DNA of 37,715 bases, taken from positions 1 through 37,715 of the forward strand of contig JBFHFS010000049.1 in NCBI GenBank assembly GCA_041583495.1. Direction: 5' to 3'. The notes beneath the pieces were generated by a model. That model ran no database searches. It saw only the letters and a program-made list of their open reading frames with translations, and was not told the DNA's origin. Shown one piece after another: positions 1 through 7,049 of this stretch. Position numbers and translations under genes: made by a program. This DNA is from JBFHFS01 sp041583495. Lineage in GTDB: Bacteria > Bacteroidota > Bacteroidia > Bacteroidales > Marinilabiliaceae. Each line of letters opens with the position of its first letter. Position 1 is the first letter of the stretch.

Positions 1-256
1 GAACAAGAGTCTTTTTAGTAAATATATCCTTTGTTAATACACTATCTCCATCAACTTTAAAAACATAGTCACGTGAGTTTAAACTGTTAAAGCTAGAACC
101 TGAACTATTATTTAAAGCACCCATTATTAATTCATTACTGTCATATAGTTCAATGTTTTCTTGAGCGAGCTCCTCTTCTCTATTTTTACAGGTTTTTACA
201 ACAAGTGACAAATAAATATTTAGCACTAAAAGACAAGCTATTATAAAATATTTCAT
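1..256 (-). CDS. Membrane-targeted protein, N-terminal fragment (partial at window edge)
   Basis: An open frame starts at the ATG at 256-254 and runs through the window edge without a stop, giving 85 residues. Residues 1-20 form a hydrophobic signal or anchor segment (MKYFIIACLLVLNIYLSLVV), followed by a Glu-rich, probably helical stretch (residues 24-40) and a sequence ending KKTLV. The start lies 4 bp after the stop of the beta-propeller lipoprotein gene, so the two are almost certainly cotranscribed. In Bacteroidota, short anchored proteins next to 6-bladed beta-propeller lipoproteins often continue into a thioredoxin-like fold. That continuation lies outside this window, so the function is only a guess. 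The reading frame itself is well supported by the signal peptide and tight spacing. Confidence 0.7.
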   Translation of the reverse strand, partial: MKYFIIACLLVLNIYLSLVVKTCKNREEELAQENIELYDSNELIMGALNNSSGSSFNSLNSRDYVFKVDGDSVLTKDIFTKKTLV

Positions 257-260
257 TAGT

Positions 261-1460
261 TTATTTATTTAAATTATCAAACAATCTACTATTAACTTTA
301 AATCTAAAAATGATAGGATTGCTGTTAGGAGTTATTTCTTTTAATAAAGATGTAATTTTCTGTCCATTTTTAGTATCGGGAATCTTATTTTTTCTTTTAT
401 CCATAAAAGTTAATAATGAAAACGCATCTAATGTTGAATAAAAAGTATCGGATGTTGGATTTGCATATTCTAAATGAGAAAGGCAGAGAGGAAGCGCAGC
501 TTCATTATTAAGTTTTGAACAATATATTGATGCCTGATGTTTTTTAGAGAAAATAAAACTTTTTAAAGTTGGATGACTTTCTCCTATTAAAAATTCAAAC
601 ACGATATAATTAGGGGTTTCAAATACATCTTGAATCTTAAAGGCATATTTTTTTTGAAATAAAGTAATTGCCTCAAAAGGGCCATTTAGATCATGGTTTT
701 CTACGGCACCATTATCCGGAACAGAATGAATCCCAAAATCAGCTTTATGCATGTTATTGATACCATTATCATCGAATTTCCTAAGAATATAATCTTGAAC
801 AAATGGCCTGAACAGTATTCCATCCTTGGTTTTAGTAAACATATTATGACTTGTAGGAAGCCTACCTTTTCCATCCCATTTAAAATATTCTGATACAACT
901 TTCCCTTTATTGTTCAAATAATATACGGTTCCACGATCTCTATCTACTACATTAGTACCTGACCACACATAATAATAACCAAGCGATGTTTTGGCAAAAG
1001 AAATGGCGTTAACACTTAGTTTTATTTCACTAATAAATTTACCTTTATAATCATATTTAATTATTTTCTTTCTATCCAAAACTTCAATTTGCTTATTATC
1101 GGTATCTATCCAAAAATCACAAAGCACTGAATATTCTCCAGGTCCTTTCCCTATATTTTTTATTTTAAAAATATATTCACCTTTTGTGTTAAAAATAAAA
1201 ATTGTTTTTTGACGGTAATCAAAAGTAAAAATAAATTCCCTATTCACAACTAATTTATCTATTCTCCCAATTTGGCATTCAGAAGAAGTTTCCAGTGGGA
1301 TTGCTTCAATATCAGAGTAATATTCATCAAGTAGTTTAGGTCTAATTTCTGTAGGAATAGGGATGATATTCGTATTCTTTAAATCATTTTCTTTTTTACT
1401 ACTGCAATTTGTGAAAAGAAATAAGAAAAAAAATGTGGATATATAAATATATTTAGTCAT
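261..1460 (-). CDS. 6-bladed beta-propeller lipoprotein
   Basis: This 399-residue protein has a lipoprotein signal peptide with lipobox LFTNC (Cys19), so it is expected in the outer or inner membrane, facing periplasm or surface. The body matches the Bacteroidota '6-bladed beta-propeller' family: IPLETS near residue 56, then repeated blade units such as the stretch ending in KNIGKGPGEY around residue 105, each alternating short beta-strands with Asp/Gly turns. The family has no established enzymatic role; proteins of this type are found beside NVEALA peptides and thioredoxin-like lipoproteins. Here it sits between the NVEALA-like peptide gene (upstream, across a strong hairpin) and a membrane-targeted protein 4 bp downstream. 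Family assignment is confident; function is unknown. Confidence 0.85.
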   Translation of the reverse strand: MTKYIYISTFFFLFLFTNCSSKKENDLKNTNIIPIPTEIRPKLLDEYYSDIEAIPLETSSECQIGRIDKLVVNREFIFTFDYRQKTIFIFNTKGEYIFKIKNIGKGPGEYSVLCDFWIDTDNKQIEVLDRKKIIKYDYKGKFISEIKLSVNAISFAKTSLGYYYVWSGTNVVDRDRGTVYYLNNKGKVVSEYFKWDGKGRLPTSHNMFTKTKDGILFRPFVQDYILRKFDDNGINNMHKADFGIHSVPDNGAVENHDLNGPFEAITLFQKKYAFKIQDVFETPNYIVFEFLIGESHPTLKSFIFSKKHQASIYCSKLNNEAALPLCLSHLEYANPTSDTFYSTLDAFSLLTFMDKRKNKIPDTKNGQKITSLLKEITPNSNPIIFRFKVNSRLFDNLNK

Positions 1461-1501
1461 GAAGAAAGTATGATATTAAAAAGATTATGTTTTAGTAACT
1501 A

Positions 1502-1535
1502 TAATAGATAGGCCTATTATTAGGCCTATCTATTA
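1502..1535 (-). terminator. Perfect 15-bp hairpin after the NVEALA-like peptide gene
   Basis: Positions 1502-1516 and 1521-1535 are perfect reverse complements with a TTAT loop (core ATAGATAGGCCTA). The hairpin begins 4 bp beyond the stop of the peptide gene and about 40 bp before the beta-propeller start. No clear U-tract follows on the minus strand, so it may act as an attenuator or mRNA 3'-end stabiliser that makes the peptide transcript more abundant than the downstream genes, rather than as a full terminator. Confidence 0.6.
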
Positions 1536-1539
1536 AATT

Positions 1540-1842
1540 TTACAAGCATCCATATTTAGAATAATAACAATCTACAGGACCACCACAAGGTAGTCCTGAA
1601 CATGAATTACAAAAATCCAAACATCCATTCCCTTCTTCCCCTGTTTCTTGATCAAAAGCTATGCAATCAAATTCATTCACGAAATCGTAGCAATAAACTT
1701 CTTCAGAAGGACTACTGGCCAATGCATTGGACATAAAATCTTCTAATGTGTTGGATAATGAAATGTCATTACTTGATAACATATTGAAATTAAAAGCCAC
1801 AACAGCTACAAATACTAAGCTAAAAAAAACATTCTTTTTCAT
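1540..1842 (-). CDS. NVEALA-like secreted Cys-rich peptide precursor
   Basis: A 100-residue protein with a classic N-terminal export signal (MKKNVFFSLVFVAVVAFNFN) followed by a spacer and the segment LEDFMSNALASS, which resembles the NVEALA leader motif that names this Bacteroidota peptide family. The C-terminal half is acidic and holds eight cysteines (first in VYCY, last in YGCL), including a CLDFCNSC cluster, consistent with a disulfide-rich secreted peptide. NVEALA peptides have no established function; they are typically encoded next to 6-bladed beta-propeller lipoproteins, as here. A 14-bp palindrome (1905-1918) lies upstream and a strong hairpin downstream. The motif is degenerate (SNALAS rather than NVEALA), so family membership rests on architecture and context as much as sequence. 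Confidence 0.7.
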   Translation of the reverse strand: MKKNVFFSLVFVAVVAFNFNMLSSNDISLSNTLEDFMSNALASSPSEEVYCYDFVNEFDCIAFDQETGEEGNGCLDFCNSCSGLPCGGPVDCYYSKYGCL

Positions 1843-1904
1843 AATATTATTTTAACATTGTTCTTTTTTATAATATCTATTGGCTTTATTTATCCTTTCA
1901 AAAG

Positions 1905-1918
1905 CCTAACCAGTTAGG
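1905..1918. promoter_or_regulatory. Palindrome upstream of the peptide gene
   Basis: CCTAAC-CA-GTTAGG is a perfect 6-bp-arm palindrome about 62 bp upstream of the peptide start codon. It is well placed for an operator. No clear Bacteroidota -7 box was found beside it, so this is a candidate only. Confidence 0.3.
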
Positions 1919-1978
1919 TCACTTTATTTTTTTATAGTTTTGTCACCTCACCTCACTTTCTTTTTTAGAAAAGGTGCC

Positions 1979-2020
1979 GGGCAGGAAGCGTTTGCAACTT
2001 GGTGGTTGTGCTTCCTGCCC
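1979..2020 (-). terminator. Hairpin after the decayed ligase-like gene
   Basis: GGGCAGGAAGC at 1979-1989 pairs perfectly with GCTTCCTGCCC at 2010-2020 (11 bp, 20-nt loop with some internal pairing). It starts 20 bp beyond the reconstructed stop of the decayed ligase-like gene (2040-2042), and the minus strand then reads a T-rich stretch, so it fits a terminator for that gene. Confidence 0.6.
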
Positions 2021-2039
2021 TTTCCCTTTTGGTTGATTA

Positions 2040-2776
2040 CTAATTTTGCAAGCTTGCATACTTTGTTATTATTTGTTGCATTTCTGTTTTTATCTCTTCA
2101 ATGGCAGTCGATTCAATCTTTACATCTTTTTCCATCACTTTTTTTGCCATTACTACAGCTTTCTCCCTTTGTCCGGTTTCATCATATAATTTGGCCAACA
2201 AGTACAATGGGTAAAACCGTGGGGAGCCATATTCCAGGCATGTAGATAGGCTTGTTCTGCTTCGGTGTGTTTGCCCATCGCCTTGTAGTTGTTGCCCAGG
2301 CAGGTATAAAGTATGGTATTGTTTAAATATGTTTTGACCTCGTTTAGGATGGCAACAGAATTTTCGTATTGTCCGGCCATTTCGAATGCCTTGCCATATT
2401 GCACCAAAAACTGGCCATTGGTTTTAAGTTGCGGATGGGCTAGTTCAAAATCTTCGAGGCATTCGGCGTACGCGCCCACATTGTAAATATCAGAAGCATC
2501 CTTCCACGATTTATAGACCTGGTACTGTTGTGTGAGATATTGCGTGGCAGGATACACCGATAATAGCGCAATAGCAAGCGTTGAATAACAAACCGTATTC
2601 GCTAAAGCTGTTCCTTGATCAGGCAATTGGAATACGCGAATTGGCTTTTGGTGTGTTGCTATCACTGCTGCAAACAGCACAAACAACATTTTTATTGGGA
2701 GAATATCGGAAGGGTACGAAAACAAGGCAAAAACAAGAATTGCCAATAGGCCTCCCCGCGCAGCTATAAGGGATGG
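2040..2776 (-). pseudogene. Decayed O-antigen-ligase-like/TPR protein (5'-truncated, frameshifted)
   Basis: The frame reads ARGGLLAILVFALFSYPSD, typical of the last transmembrane segments of Wzy/WaaL-like O-antigen ligase family proteins, then another hydrophobic stretch, then TPR-like helices (VQYGKAFEMAGQYENSV and LGNNYKAMGKHTEAEQAYL). At about 2217-2221 the frame is lost: the annotated frame ends at 2153 with an atypical tail, but the neighbouring frame continues the TPR perfectly (RFYPLYLLAKLYDETGQREK) and stops at 2040-2042. Restoring one C (CCACGG to CCACCGG) rejoins them. The N-terminal membrane domain, normally several hundred residues, is absent; no ATG starts the remaining frame. 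The intact family adds or polymerises glycans in the periplasm. This copy is almost certainly inactive unless the frameshift is a sequencing error, and even then it lacks its N-terminus. Confidence 0.75.
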
Positions 2777-2868
2777 ATTTTTATTTTGGCCGGATTCTGT
2801 TTTAAAGAGAAAAATAGGTTTGCTACAACCACCGTGAGCAGAGCAATACGCAGAACTAACTTTTTCAT
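2764..2868 (-). pseudogene. Orphan signal-peptide ORF, probable NVEALA-type leader remnant
   Basis: An ATG at 2868 opens a 34-codon ORF (MKKLVLRIALLTVVVANLFF, then SLKQNPAKIKIHPL, stop at 2764-2766). The start is a textbook export signal of the NVEALA-peptide kind, but no mature Cys-rich part follows. It ends out of frame with, and overlapping, the truncated ligase-like sequence. The simplest reading is a deletion joining the leader of a second peptide gene to the interior of a ligase gene. It could also be a functional short leader peptide. Confidence 0.4.
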
Positions 2869-3191
2869 TTCAATAAAAATTTTTAAGCCTGTTTAAATTG
2901 TGTTTATCCAAATCATTAATTTAAACTGCTCTTGGGCTAAGTATATAAATGTTTAATTGAAACGAGACAAAAGCAAAGCTTTCCTCACCCACAAGATTGT
3001 CTGGTTGGCAAGTTTGCCCAAATTGTGTGGGTACAGGATATTGACAAATACAAATTGACTTGTAAAAACATGATTACAATAATTGAATTATTGCAATAGC
3101 AAACATAATCAAGTTTCAATAAATAATTTGATTTTTAGAGGGGTGTATTGGGGTGTTTTTTCAGAAAAATGGGGTGCTTTGGGGTGTTTTT
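2869..3191. other. Gene-free stretch between regulator and decayed ligase gene
   Basis: This AT-rich stretch has no convincing gene. It holds an inverted repeat ACCCACA (2987-2993) / TGTGGGT (3026-3032) enclosing the tight hairpin TGGCAA-GT-TTGCCA, and a pair of G-rich direct repeats at 3140-3193 listed separately. It should contain the promoter for the former peptide/ligase transcript, but no clear TAnnTTTG box was recognised. Confidence 0.4.
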
Positions 3192-3193
3192 TT
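3140..3193. repeat. Two G-rich direct repeats with four GGGGTG boxes
   Basis: GGGGTGTATTGGGGTGTTTT (from 3140) and GGGGTGCTTTGGGGTGTTTT (from 3171) are near-identical copies with a 31-bp period, each with two GGGGTG boxes ten bases apart. They abut the 3' end of the regulator gene and lie upstream of the decayed peptide/ligase unit. Box spacing near one helical turn suggests a protein-binding site, possibly for the adjacent regulator. Confidence 0.45.
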
Positions 3194-4769
3194 AAAAATT
3201 TGTCAGGAAAGAGTAGATTTCCGATGCATCGTTCAGTGCCAGCTTATTTCGAATTCTTTTTTTTGCACTTTTTACACCATTCATTCCGACATTGCATAAA
3301 GTTGAAATCATGGAATTTGTCATATCAAAATAGAGGCACATACAATATTTTAGATCTGTTGGCGTAAGATCAGGTGCTTGTTTTTGAAGTTTTTCAACCC
3401 ACCCTGGCAATAATCTTTCGAAATAAGCTTCAAATTCGGCCCACCCGGAAAATTGTTGTTTCTCTATTGCCGTGAGCATTTCAGAAATTTTGCGAGATTC
3501 CACATACTGAACTCTCAAATCCCCTATCTGTTTTATTAAGTGTTCATTTCTATTCTCTTCTTGCTTTAAAGAGGAAATCAAGTTTAACATCTGATCTTTG
3601 ATCTCGATATTTTGAAGTTTTAAGATGGCCTGTTTGTGCTTGTTCTCTCTAAAAAAGAACCATACTGCGGTAATTATTGCCACAATGGCAAAACATAATA
3701 GACCAAGTATCAGGAGGGTTTGTTGAACCTTTACCTTTAATTCCATTTTCTCCCGTTCTAACTCTGAATACCTGTAATACGCCGACAAGGCCAACAAGCG
3801 ATTCTCCTGCAAATCTTTTTGGCGTTTTTTTTGCATCTCACTATACCTATTAAGCATGTGGTGGGCATTTTTATAATCACCTATCCTTCGGTACAAAATT
3901 GAAAGTAGGTTGACACAATCACCTTCCACTTTGGTGACCTTCATTTCAACAGCATTTTTTAATACCTGTTTGGCTACGGCAATGGATTCTTTATTTTTTC
4001 TTTGTATTGAATACAAGCAGGCTTTGCCATATTGGTAGCGCAAATCTTCGTATGCAGTAGGGGTATAGGAATAGTTCTTTTTATTAAAATTATTATAATA
4101 TTTTTCTGAATGCTTCGGAGGATCGAGTTTCATTTTAAAAAACAAAGCATTTAATTCTGTAGCATAGACTCGCGACCATCGTTTTGCCTTGCTAAAACCA
4201 GATTTAGCAAGTTCGTAATAAACTAATCTTATTGAATCGTTATTTTCAAGATTTCCTAATGTTGCATAAAACAATCCATCGTAGTTTGGATCATTTAGTT
4301 TTTTTGTTTCATTTTTTAAAAGGTCAATTAAACTTTTTTCATCCAAGTCAAGATGCTTTGCCATGCGTAACAATCCTAAATTAGCATAGAACCTGAATAC
4401 ATCGTGATGATGGATCTTGAAATATTTCTCACATTCCAGATAAAGAGTTGAAGCTTTATTGTCCAGCTGAATAAACTCAAAGGTAAAAGCCTGAATCAGT
4501 TTATTAATAGTGTGGTGGTAAGGATTACCCTGATCGGTAAAGATCCTTTCAGCTTTTTCCAATTCGTTGATACATTGTTTAAACTCGCCTTTATGGTTTT
4601 GAGATAGTGCTCTTATTGTACTTATTCTTGCCTTATCAAGTAAAGTGATGTCGAAGGTGTCAATTTGAGCTAATAAGCTATCCAATATTTCTGGCTGTTG
4701 CAGCATAATTGCTTCAATACCATCCAATTGATCGTCGAAGGGATGGCTTGTGCAATTATGTTTTGGCAC
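3192..4769 (-). CDS. Membrane-anchored TPR regulator with C-terminal LuxR-like HTH
   Basis: The 525-residue frame shows TPR-like helical repeats across residues ~30-330, one transmembrane segment at ~350-372 (LGLLCFAIVAIITAVWFFF), a coiled coil at ~375-430, and a C-terminal domain with LTPTDLKYCMCLYFDM and VKSAKKRIRNKL, which matches the LuxR/GerE-like winged helix of Bacteroidota TPR regulators. It would sense in the periplasm and bind DNA in the cytoplasm. The coordinate given starts at GTG 4769, but the in-frame upstream sequence encodes a hydrophobic stretch ending in a lipobox-like LHSC directly before it, without any ATG before the stop near 4865. The real start may be a rare ATT around 4826, or the start codon may have mutated. 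It probably controls the adjacent peptide locus; that is inferred from position. Confidence 0.8.
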   Translation of the reverse strand: MPKHNCTSHPFDDQLDGIEAIMLQQPEILDSLLAQIDTFDITLLDKARISTIRALSQNHKGEFKQCINELEKAERIFTDQGNPYHHTINKLIQAFTFEFIQLDNKASTLYLECEKYFKIHHHDVFRFYANLGLLRMAKHLDLDEKSLIDLLKNETKKLNDPNYDGLFYATLGNLENNDSIRLVYYELAKSGFSKAKRWSRVYATELNALFFKMKLDPPKHSEKYYNNFNKKNYSYTPTAYEDLRYQYGKACLYSIQRKNKESIAVAKQVLKNAVEMKVTKVEGDCVNLLSILYRRIGDYKNAHHMLNRYSEMQKKRQKDLQENRLLALSAYYRYSELEREKMELKVKVQQTLLILGLLCFAIVAIITAVWFFFRENKHKQAILKLQNIEIKDQMLNLISSLKQEENRNEHLIKQIGDLRVQYVESRKISEMLTAIEKQQFSGWAEFEAYFERLLPGWVEKLQKQAPDLTPTDLKYCMCLYFDMTNSMISTLCNVGMNGVKSAKKRIRNKLALNDASEIYSFLTNF

Positions 4770-4961
4770 ACAACTATGAAGAAAAAGGAGTGTCGTGATC
4801 CAAAAGATATTTGTTATGCGTATAATATTTTTGAAGATAGGTATTATAATGACCGTATTTGTTTATTAATCGATGCCAGGATTTTTAGAGCGTATTTATA
4901 TTTTATTCAGATTGAGCGATTATTGGTCAGTTCCATAGAATCGTTATGATAAAAAATTAAA

Positions 4962-5170
4962 ATGAATATCCGGTTAGGTAATTGTTGCGAAAATTCATGT
5001 CCCTTTGTTAATTAAAATCTAGGCTCAGCAAAGGGGAATGCTTGTAGATGAATCTGGCAGAATTATCTGGGGTTGCAGCAACGTTTGTTGGGTGTAGCTT
5101 CCCCTCTGTGAGGGGAAGCCGCACCGATGGGTGAAAGGGTTGAGGCTTGGGTCTAAACCCGGATATTCAT
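4962..5170. repeat. Gene-free segment bounded by 12-bp inverted repeats
   Basis: ATGAATATCCGG at 4962-4973 is the exact reverse complement of CCGGATATTCAT at 5159-5170. The 209-bp segment they bound has no convincing gene and contains two internal hairpins: CCCTTTG (5001-5007) / CAAAGGG (5029-5035), and a perfect 10-bp stem GCTTCCCCTC-TGT-GAGGGGAAGC (5097-5119). It ends 5 bp before the M1 peptidase stop. No clear target-site duplication was seen. It may be a small non-autonomous element or a compound terminator region. The 4870-4960 flank holds nothing recognisable. Confidence 0.4.
5097..5119 (-). terminator. 10-bp GC-rich hairpin downstream of the M1 peptidase
   Basis: GCTTCCCCTC and GAGGGGAAGC pair perfectly around a TGT loop, 57 bp beyond the M1 peptidase stop. 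The stem is strong but no U-tract follows on the minus strand; it may end or protect the peptidase transcript. Confidence 0.45.
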
Positions 5171-5175
5171 ATTTA

Positions 5176-6849
5176 TTATTTTGTCGGAAATTCCTGTCCT
5201 TCAGCTTCGGCATCAAAAACCATGAACCCTGCCACATAAAAATCTTTGTTGATGGTTACCTTCGAAATTGGTGCCTCGTACACCAGATTTTGCCATTTAT
5301 TGGTGGGCATGAGCCACAGCTCTTTGCCATCGAGGGCCACCTTTATTTTCATGTTGAAGTCTTTGACACAGTTGGCCCACCGGTAGCGCATCTTGCCATT
5401 CAAAAGGGCATATTCCAGGGTTGGAATACGGGTATCCCGCAAATATTGATTAAAGAAGGGTTTTAAATCCATCCCGGTTTGTTGCATGATAAAGTTTTCT
5501 ATCTGTTCGGCTTTTACGGTCTGATGGTAGAATTCCTTGTTTAACCCACGCAGTATCTGTCTCCACTGCTCATCGTTGTCGATTAATTGACGGAGGGTAT
5601 GCAACATATTGGCCCCTTTCGAATACATATCGCCCGAGCCCGGATTATGCAAACCATATTTGCCGATAATGGGGCGGTCGTTCGATATGTTCAGGCGTGT
5701 GCCACGACAGTAGGCGGCACTAGCTTCCTTACCCCAGAAATAGTCTACAAACAATCCTTCAGAGTAGGCAATAAAGCTTTCGTGGATCCACATGTCGGCC
5801 ACATCCCAATTGGTGATGTTGTTGGCAAACCATTCGTGTCCCGATTCGTGAACCAGGATAAAATCAAATTTGTCGCCCCATCCCGAGCGGCTCACATCGC
5901 GGCCGTGGTATCCATTTTTGAATCCGTTGCCGTAGGTGACCGAACTCTGATGCTCCATGCCCGGATAAGAAACCTCAACCAGTTTGTAGCCATCTTCGTA
6001 AAATGGGTAAGGGCCAAACCAGTTTTCAAAAGCCTCCAGCATAAGATGGGCCTGTTTAAAATGCACTTTTGCCTTTTCCAGGTGATAAGGTAATACCCAA
6101 TAGTTGCAATCCAGGTTTCCTTTCTCTCCTTTGTACACATCGCTGAAATGCACATAGTCGCCGATGTTGATGTTTACCCCATAGGCGTTGATTGGGTTCG
6201 AGACAAACCAATGATAGGTGGTGGTGTTGTTGGGGTGGTGCTCCACATTGCGTAACCGGCCATTGGAGACATCCTTGAGTGGATCGGGTGCCGTGATGCT
6301 GATGAGCATACTATCTACCTCGTCGAAGGGATGGTCTTTGCAGGGCCACCATAAGCTGGCGCCATCGTCTTGGTTGGCCGTTACAATCAGGGGATTACCG
6401 TTCTGGTCTTTGCCCCAGCTCACCCCTCCGTCCCAGGGGGGCTTTTGGCTGATCTTAGGTCTTCCGCTGTATTCAACGGTCAAATACTCAACTTCACCTT
6501 GTCTTTGTGCTTTCTTTAAGGTGATGAACCAGGCATTACCGTCGCGCGTAAATTTCTGCTCCTTTCCATTTTGCAATACTTTGGTGATCTTCATGGGAGG
6601 CTGAAGATCGATTTGCATCAATTGGTTGGGCTCGATAACCCGGTAGCCTATTTGGTTACTGCCTGTAAAACTACTGTCGGCGGGGTTCACTTCAACGCTT
6701 AAATGATAATAGGTCAAGTCCCACCATGCCCGTTCGGGGGTGATGCTTCCCCGCAGGGTATCCTGCCGGGTAAAGACCTTGTCTTGAGCCATTGCGCTTG
6801 TTGAAAGGACGAGAACTGACACCAGAAATAAGATTGACTTTTTTATCAT
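5176..6849 (-). CDS. M1 family zinc metallo-aminopeptidase, exported
   Basis: A 557-residue protein with a cleavable signal peptide (cut after STSAMA). It carries the M1 zinc site HESGH at 334-338 with the third ligand Glu357 in WIHES, exactly the HEXXH-X18-E spacing, and a GMEH substrate-recognition sequence (variant of GAMEN) upstream in the stretch YPGMEHQSSVTYG. An N-terminal beta-sandwich precedes the catalytic domain. The family removes N-terminal residues from peptides; the signal peptide places it in periplasm or outside. It is shorter than full-length aminopeptidase N (~870), lacking the large C-terminal helical domain, as is common for Bacteroidota M1 proteins. It is separated from the next gene upstream by 200 bp with strong inverted repeats, so is probably its own transcript. 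Confidence 0.92.
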   Translation of the reverse strand: MIKKSILFLVSVLVLSTSAMAQDKVFTRQDTLRGSITPERAWWDLTYYHLSVEVNPADSSFTGSNQIGYRVIEPNQLMQIDLQPPMKITKVLQNGKEQKFTRDGNAWFITLKKAQRQGEVEYLTVEYSGRPKISQKPPWDGGVSWGKDQNGNPLIVTANQDDGASLWWPCKDHPFDEVDSMLISITAPDPLKDVSNGRLRNVEHHPNNTTTYHWFVSNPINAYGVNINIGDYVHFSDVYKGEKGNLDCNYWVLPYHLEKAKVHFKQAHLMLEAFENWFGPYPFYEDGYKLVEVSYPGMEHQSSVTYGNGFKNGYHGRDVSRSGWGDKFDFILVHESGHEWFANNITNWDVADMWIHESFIAYSEGLFVDYFWGKEASAAYCRGTRLNISNDRPIIGKYGLHNPGSGDMYSKGANMLHTLRQLIDNDEQWRQILRGLNKEFYHQTVKAEQIENFIMQQTGMDLKPFFNQYLRDTRIPTLEYALLNGKMRYRWANCVKDFNMKIKVALDGKELWLMPTNKWQNLVYEAPISKVTINKDFYVAGFMVFDAEAEGQEFPTK

Positions 6850-6906
6850 GATTAAAAGGTTTTTATTTTAAGTGGCTGTTTAAATTTTATCCTTTAGTCT
6901 ACTCCG

Positions 6907-7003
6907 TACCCCTAAATGGTCTTGAAGGAACTTCTAAATTTCATTTATTTTCAACTGATTTCCCTCAAGGGGTTAGGGGTAAGGAAGTTGAAAATAAATG
7001 AAA
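6907..7003. other. Interleaved inverted repeats (possible pseudoknot) before the M1 gene
   Basis: TTTCATTTATTTTCAAC (6939-6955) is a perfect 17-bp inverted repeat with 6987-7003. A second pair, TACCCCTA (6907-6914) and TAGGGGTA (6974-6981), interleaves with it, so the two stems together would form an H-type pseudoknot or mutually exclusive structures. It lies in the 200-bp gap upstream of the M1 peptidase and downstream of the esterase. It could be a leader structure or a transcript end; no known RNA family was recognised. Confidence 0.5.
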
Positions 7004-7049
7004 CATAGCTTTTCTTAAACAGTTTCTACTAATTTTGACGGGGAAGGGC

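Noticed and set aside
2940..3075. A Cys-containing open frame on the minus strand (ICICQYPVPTQFGQTC) that recalls the mature part of a small peptide.
   Set aside because: It has no start codon or export signal and overlaps an inverted repeat; chance cannot be excluded.
5587..6093. A 168-codon plus-strand ORF inside the M1 peptidase gene.
   Set aside because: It is antisense to a clear M1 gene with intact zinc motif and shows no domain of its own.
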